Shown piece after piece: positions 63,061-64,000 of a DNA stretch of 64,000 bases. The stretch spans positions 102,841,732 through 102,905,731 of the forward strand of contig CM035227.1 in NCBI GenBank assembly GCA_020226215.1, written 5' to 3'. The translations under genes were made by a program, and so were the position numbers. The stretch comes from Sindora glabra (lineage: Eukaryota > Streptophyta > Magnoliopsida > Fabales > Fabaceae). The stretch's first letter is position 1, and every line of letters begins with the position of its first letter. Under the pieces are notes generated by a model. It worked only from the letters and a program-made list of their open reading frames with translations, ran no database searches and was not told the origin of the DNA.

Positions 63061-63365
63061 AAGTCCCAGTGCAACTGTTTAATAGTTACAAGGTGGAAAA
63101 CATAAAAAAAATAGTAGTGTTGAAGTGTCAACAATTAAATAAAAGGAGCTAGGCAGTTAAAATGCACTATAAGGAAAGGAATTGATATGCATGACAAACC
63201 ATAGTTCTTGATTGTGAACACGGGCCTCAAATTTTGAAAAAGCCTCTTCTTTATCTTTAAATGTTACTTCTTACTAATGTGAGTGAAATAACTAGCCCTA
63301 AGTTATTCCTTTGTAATTTCATTTTTTTTTTCTTTGCACTTCTGCCCTTTTTGGTTAAAAAATAA

Positions 63366-64000
63366 ATTGAATAATTATTTTTAATTAATTTATTATTTAT
63401 CAGATTTTAAATTCTTAAATTTATAATGATATTTCTCAGTACTTTCTAAAGTGAAGTCAAAGTATAATCTAAATTGCACATTAAAAGGCTCAATCCAATC
63501 ATCTACCACATATCCAGTTACTAAATAAGCGGATACTTAGCATAAACAATTACATTTATTTGAAGAGAAAATTGTAGAAGAGTGGGATATGCATAAAGAA
63601 ATCAGAACACAGTGGCAAATGAAAGTCCCAGCCATAATAAATGAATCAAAGTCTTCTCATTTGAAATTTTCAGTTCACATTTTCGCTTTTTCATTCTGTA
63701 TGTATCATTTAAATACCTGATACAGTATCTATAATTTGTCTTCCTATACAATAAGAAATTTGTTTACAGCCAAAAATCGGGGCACCCAACTGTATTATTA
63801 CCCGCAACACCTAATCCTTAGCTCCACCATCAAAATAACAATTTAAACCCCAACACATCAGAGAAGGAAAATAAACAACTAGGCTGCTAAATTCTCCATT
63901 TCAAAAACGCAAAGAGAACCAGCTCACTCAAAGGACAAAAGAAGCATGGCTATTGAAAAGATGGACATATTTGTATAGAAGTTATCTAAAATCTTCTGCA
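63366..64000. other. End of window, possible tail of a neighbouring gene
   Basis: From about 63560 the sequence is less AT-rich, with plain mixed text such as 'ccagccataataaatgaatc' and 'caacacctaatccttagctc'. No long frame is present. This composition is like a plant 3' untranslated region (minus-strand gene lying to the right) or an intron, but no coding exon is visible in the window. Confidence 0.3.

Larger units (their letters stand above)
57610..63365 (+). mobile_element. Decayed LINE (plant L1 type), copy 2
   Basis: A second plus-strand LINE contains ORF1 (57630-59275), endonuclease (59370-60070), reverse transcriptase (60640-61860), zf-RVT (about 62360-62560) and RNase H (62780-63050). 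It ends near a TTCTGCCCTTTTTGGTTAAA motif, a usual LINE tail. Longer open stretches remain than in copy 1, but every domain has stops or frameshifts. The protein text differs clearly from copy 1, so they come from different subfamilies. Confidence 0.8.

Noticed and set aside
1..64000. tRNA, rRNA, snoRNA or riboswitch genes
   Set aside because: By eye I found no cloverleaf with conserved A and B boxes nor any rRNA text. A tRNAscan-SE or Infernal run would be needed to exclude diverged ones.

Overview
The window is nuclear DNA of a flowering plant, most likely a eudicot. It is very AT-rich and gene-poor and is full of simple repeats and decayed retrotransposons. Only two genes look functional, both on the minus strand: a single-exon abscisic-acid receptor of the PYR/PYL/RCAR family (PYL4/5/6 type, 5954-6628) and a five-coding-exon SNF2-family chromatin remodeler of the CLASSY type (CLSY1/2-like, 40398-45159). 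CLASSY proteins recruit Pol IV for RNA-directed DNA methylation. The organism is inferred from these two families, from plant-type LINE and copia elements, and from base composition. I cannot name the species.

Layout: 1-5950 is AT-rich spacer ending in three diverged copies of a repeat beside the 3' side of the ABA receptor gene. 5954-6900 is the receptor gene and its TATA/GA-rich promoter, a marked GC-rich island. 6900-13280 is spacer. 13280-17160 is a degenerate tandem array of about 100-130 bp units, split by a 1.67-kb solo LTR with a probable target-site duplication (TSD). 17160-26710 is spacer with small inverted-repeat elements. 26713-28362 is a second solo LTR of the same family. 29633-36350 is one decayed copia element on the minus strand, with 121-bp LTRs and a degenerate primer-binding site. 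It has been entered by a third, truncated LTR of the same family and by a three-unit tandem repeat. 36350-40250 is spacer with a Tourist-like MITE caught up in a segmental tandem duplication. 40398-46380 is the CLASSY gene. 46400-49300 is spacer. 49300-50198 is a MITE-like element with terminal inverted repeats. 50475-56320 and 57610-63365 are two decayed plus-strand plant LINEs (L1 type with an RNase H tail). The last 600 bases are less AT-rich and may be the tail of a neighbouring gene.

The two genes show no sign of working together: one senses ABA in the cytosol and nucleus, the other directs silencing of the kind of transposons that fill this window. I found no CRISPR array, operon, tRNA or rRNA gene, and nothing I would call a new biological system. 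The observations most worth a second look are the split tandem array, the nested copia element, the segmental repeats near the two genes, and the exon model of the CLASSY gene. Most short open frames in the spacers are chance frames.
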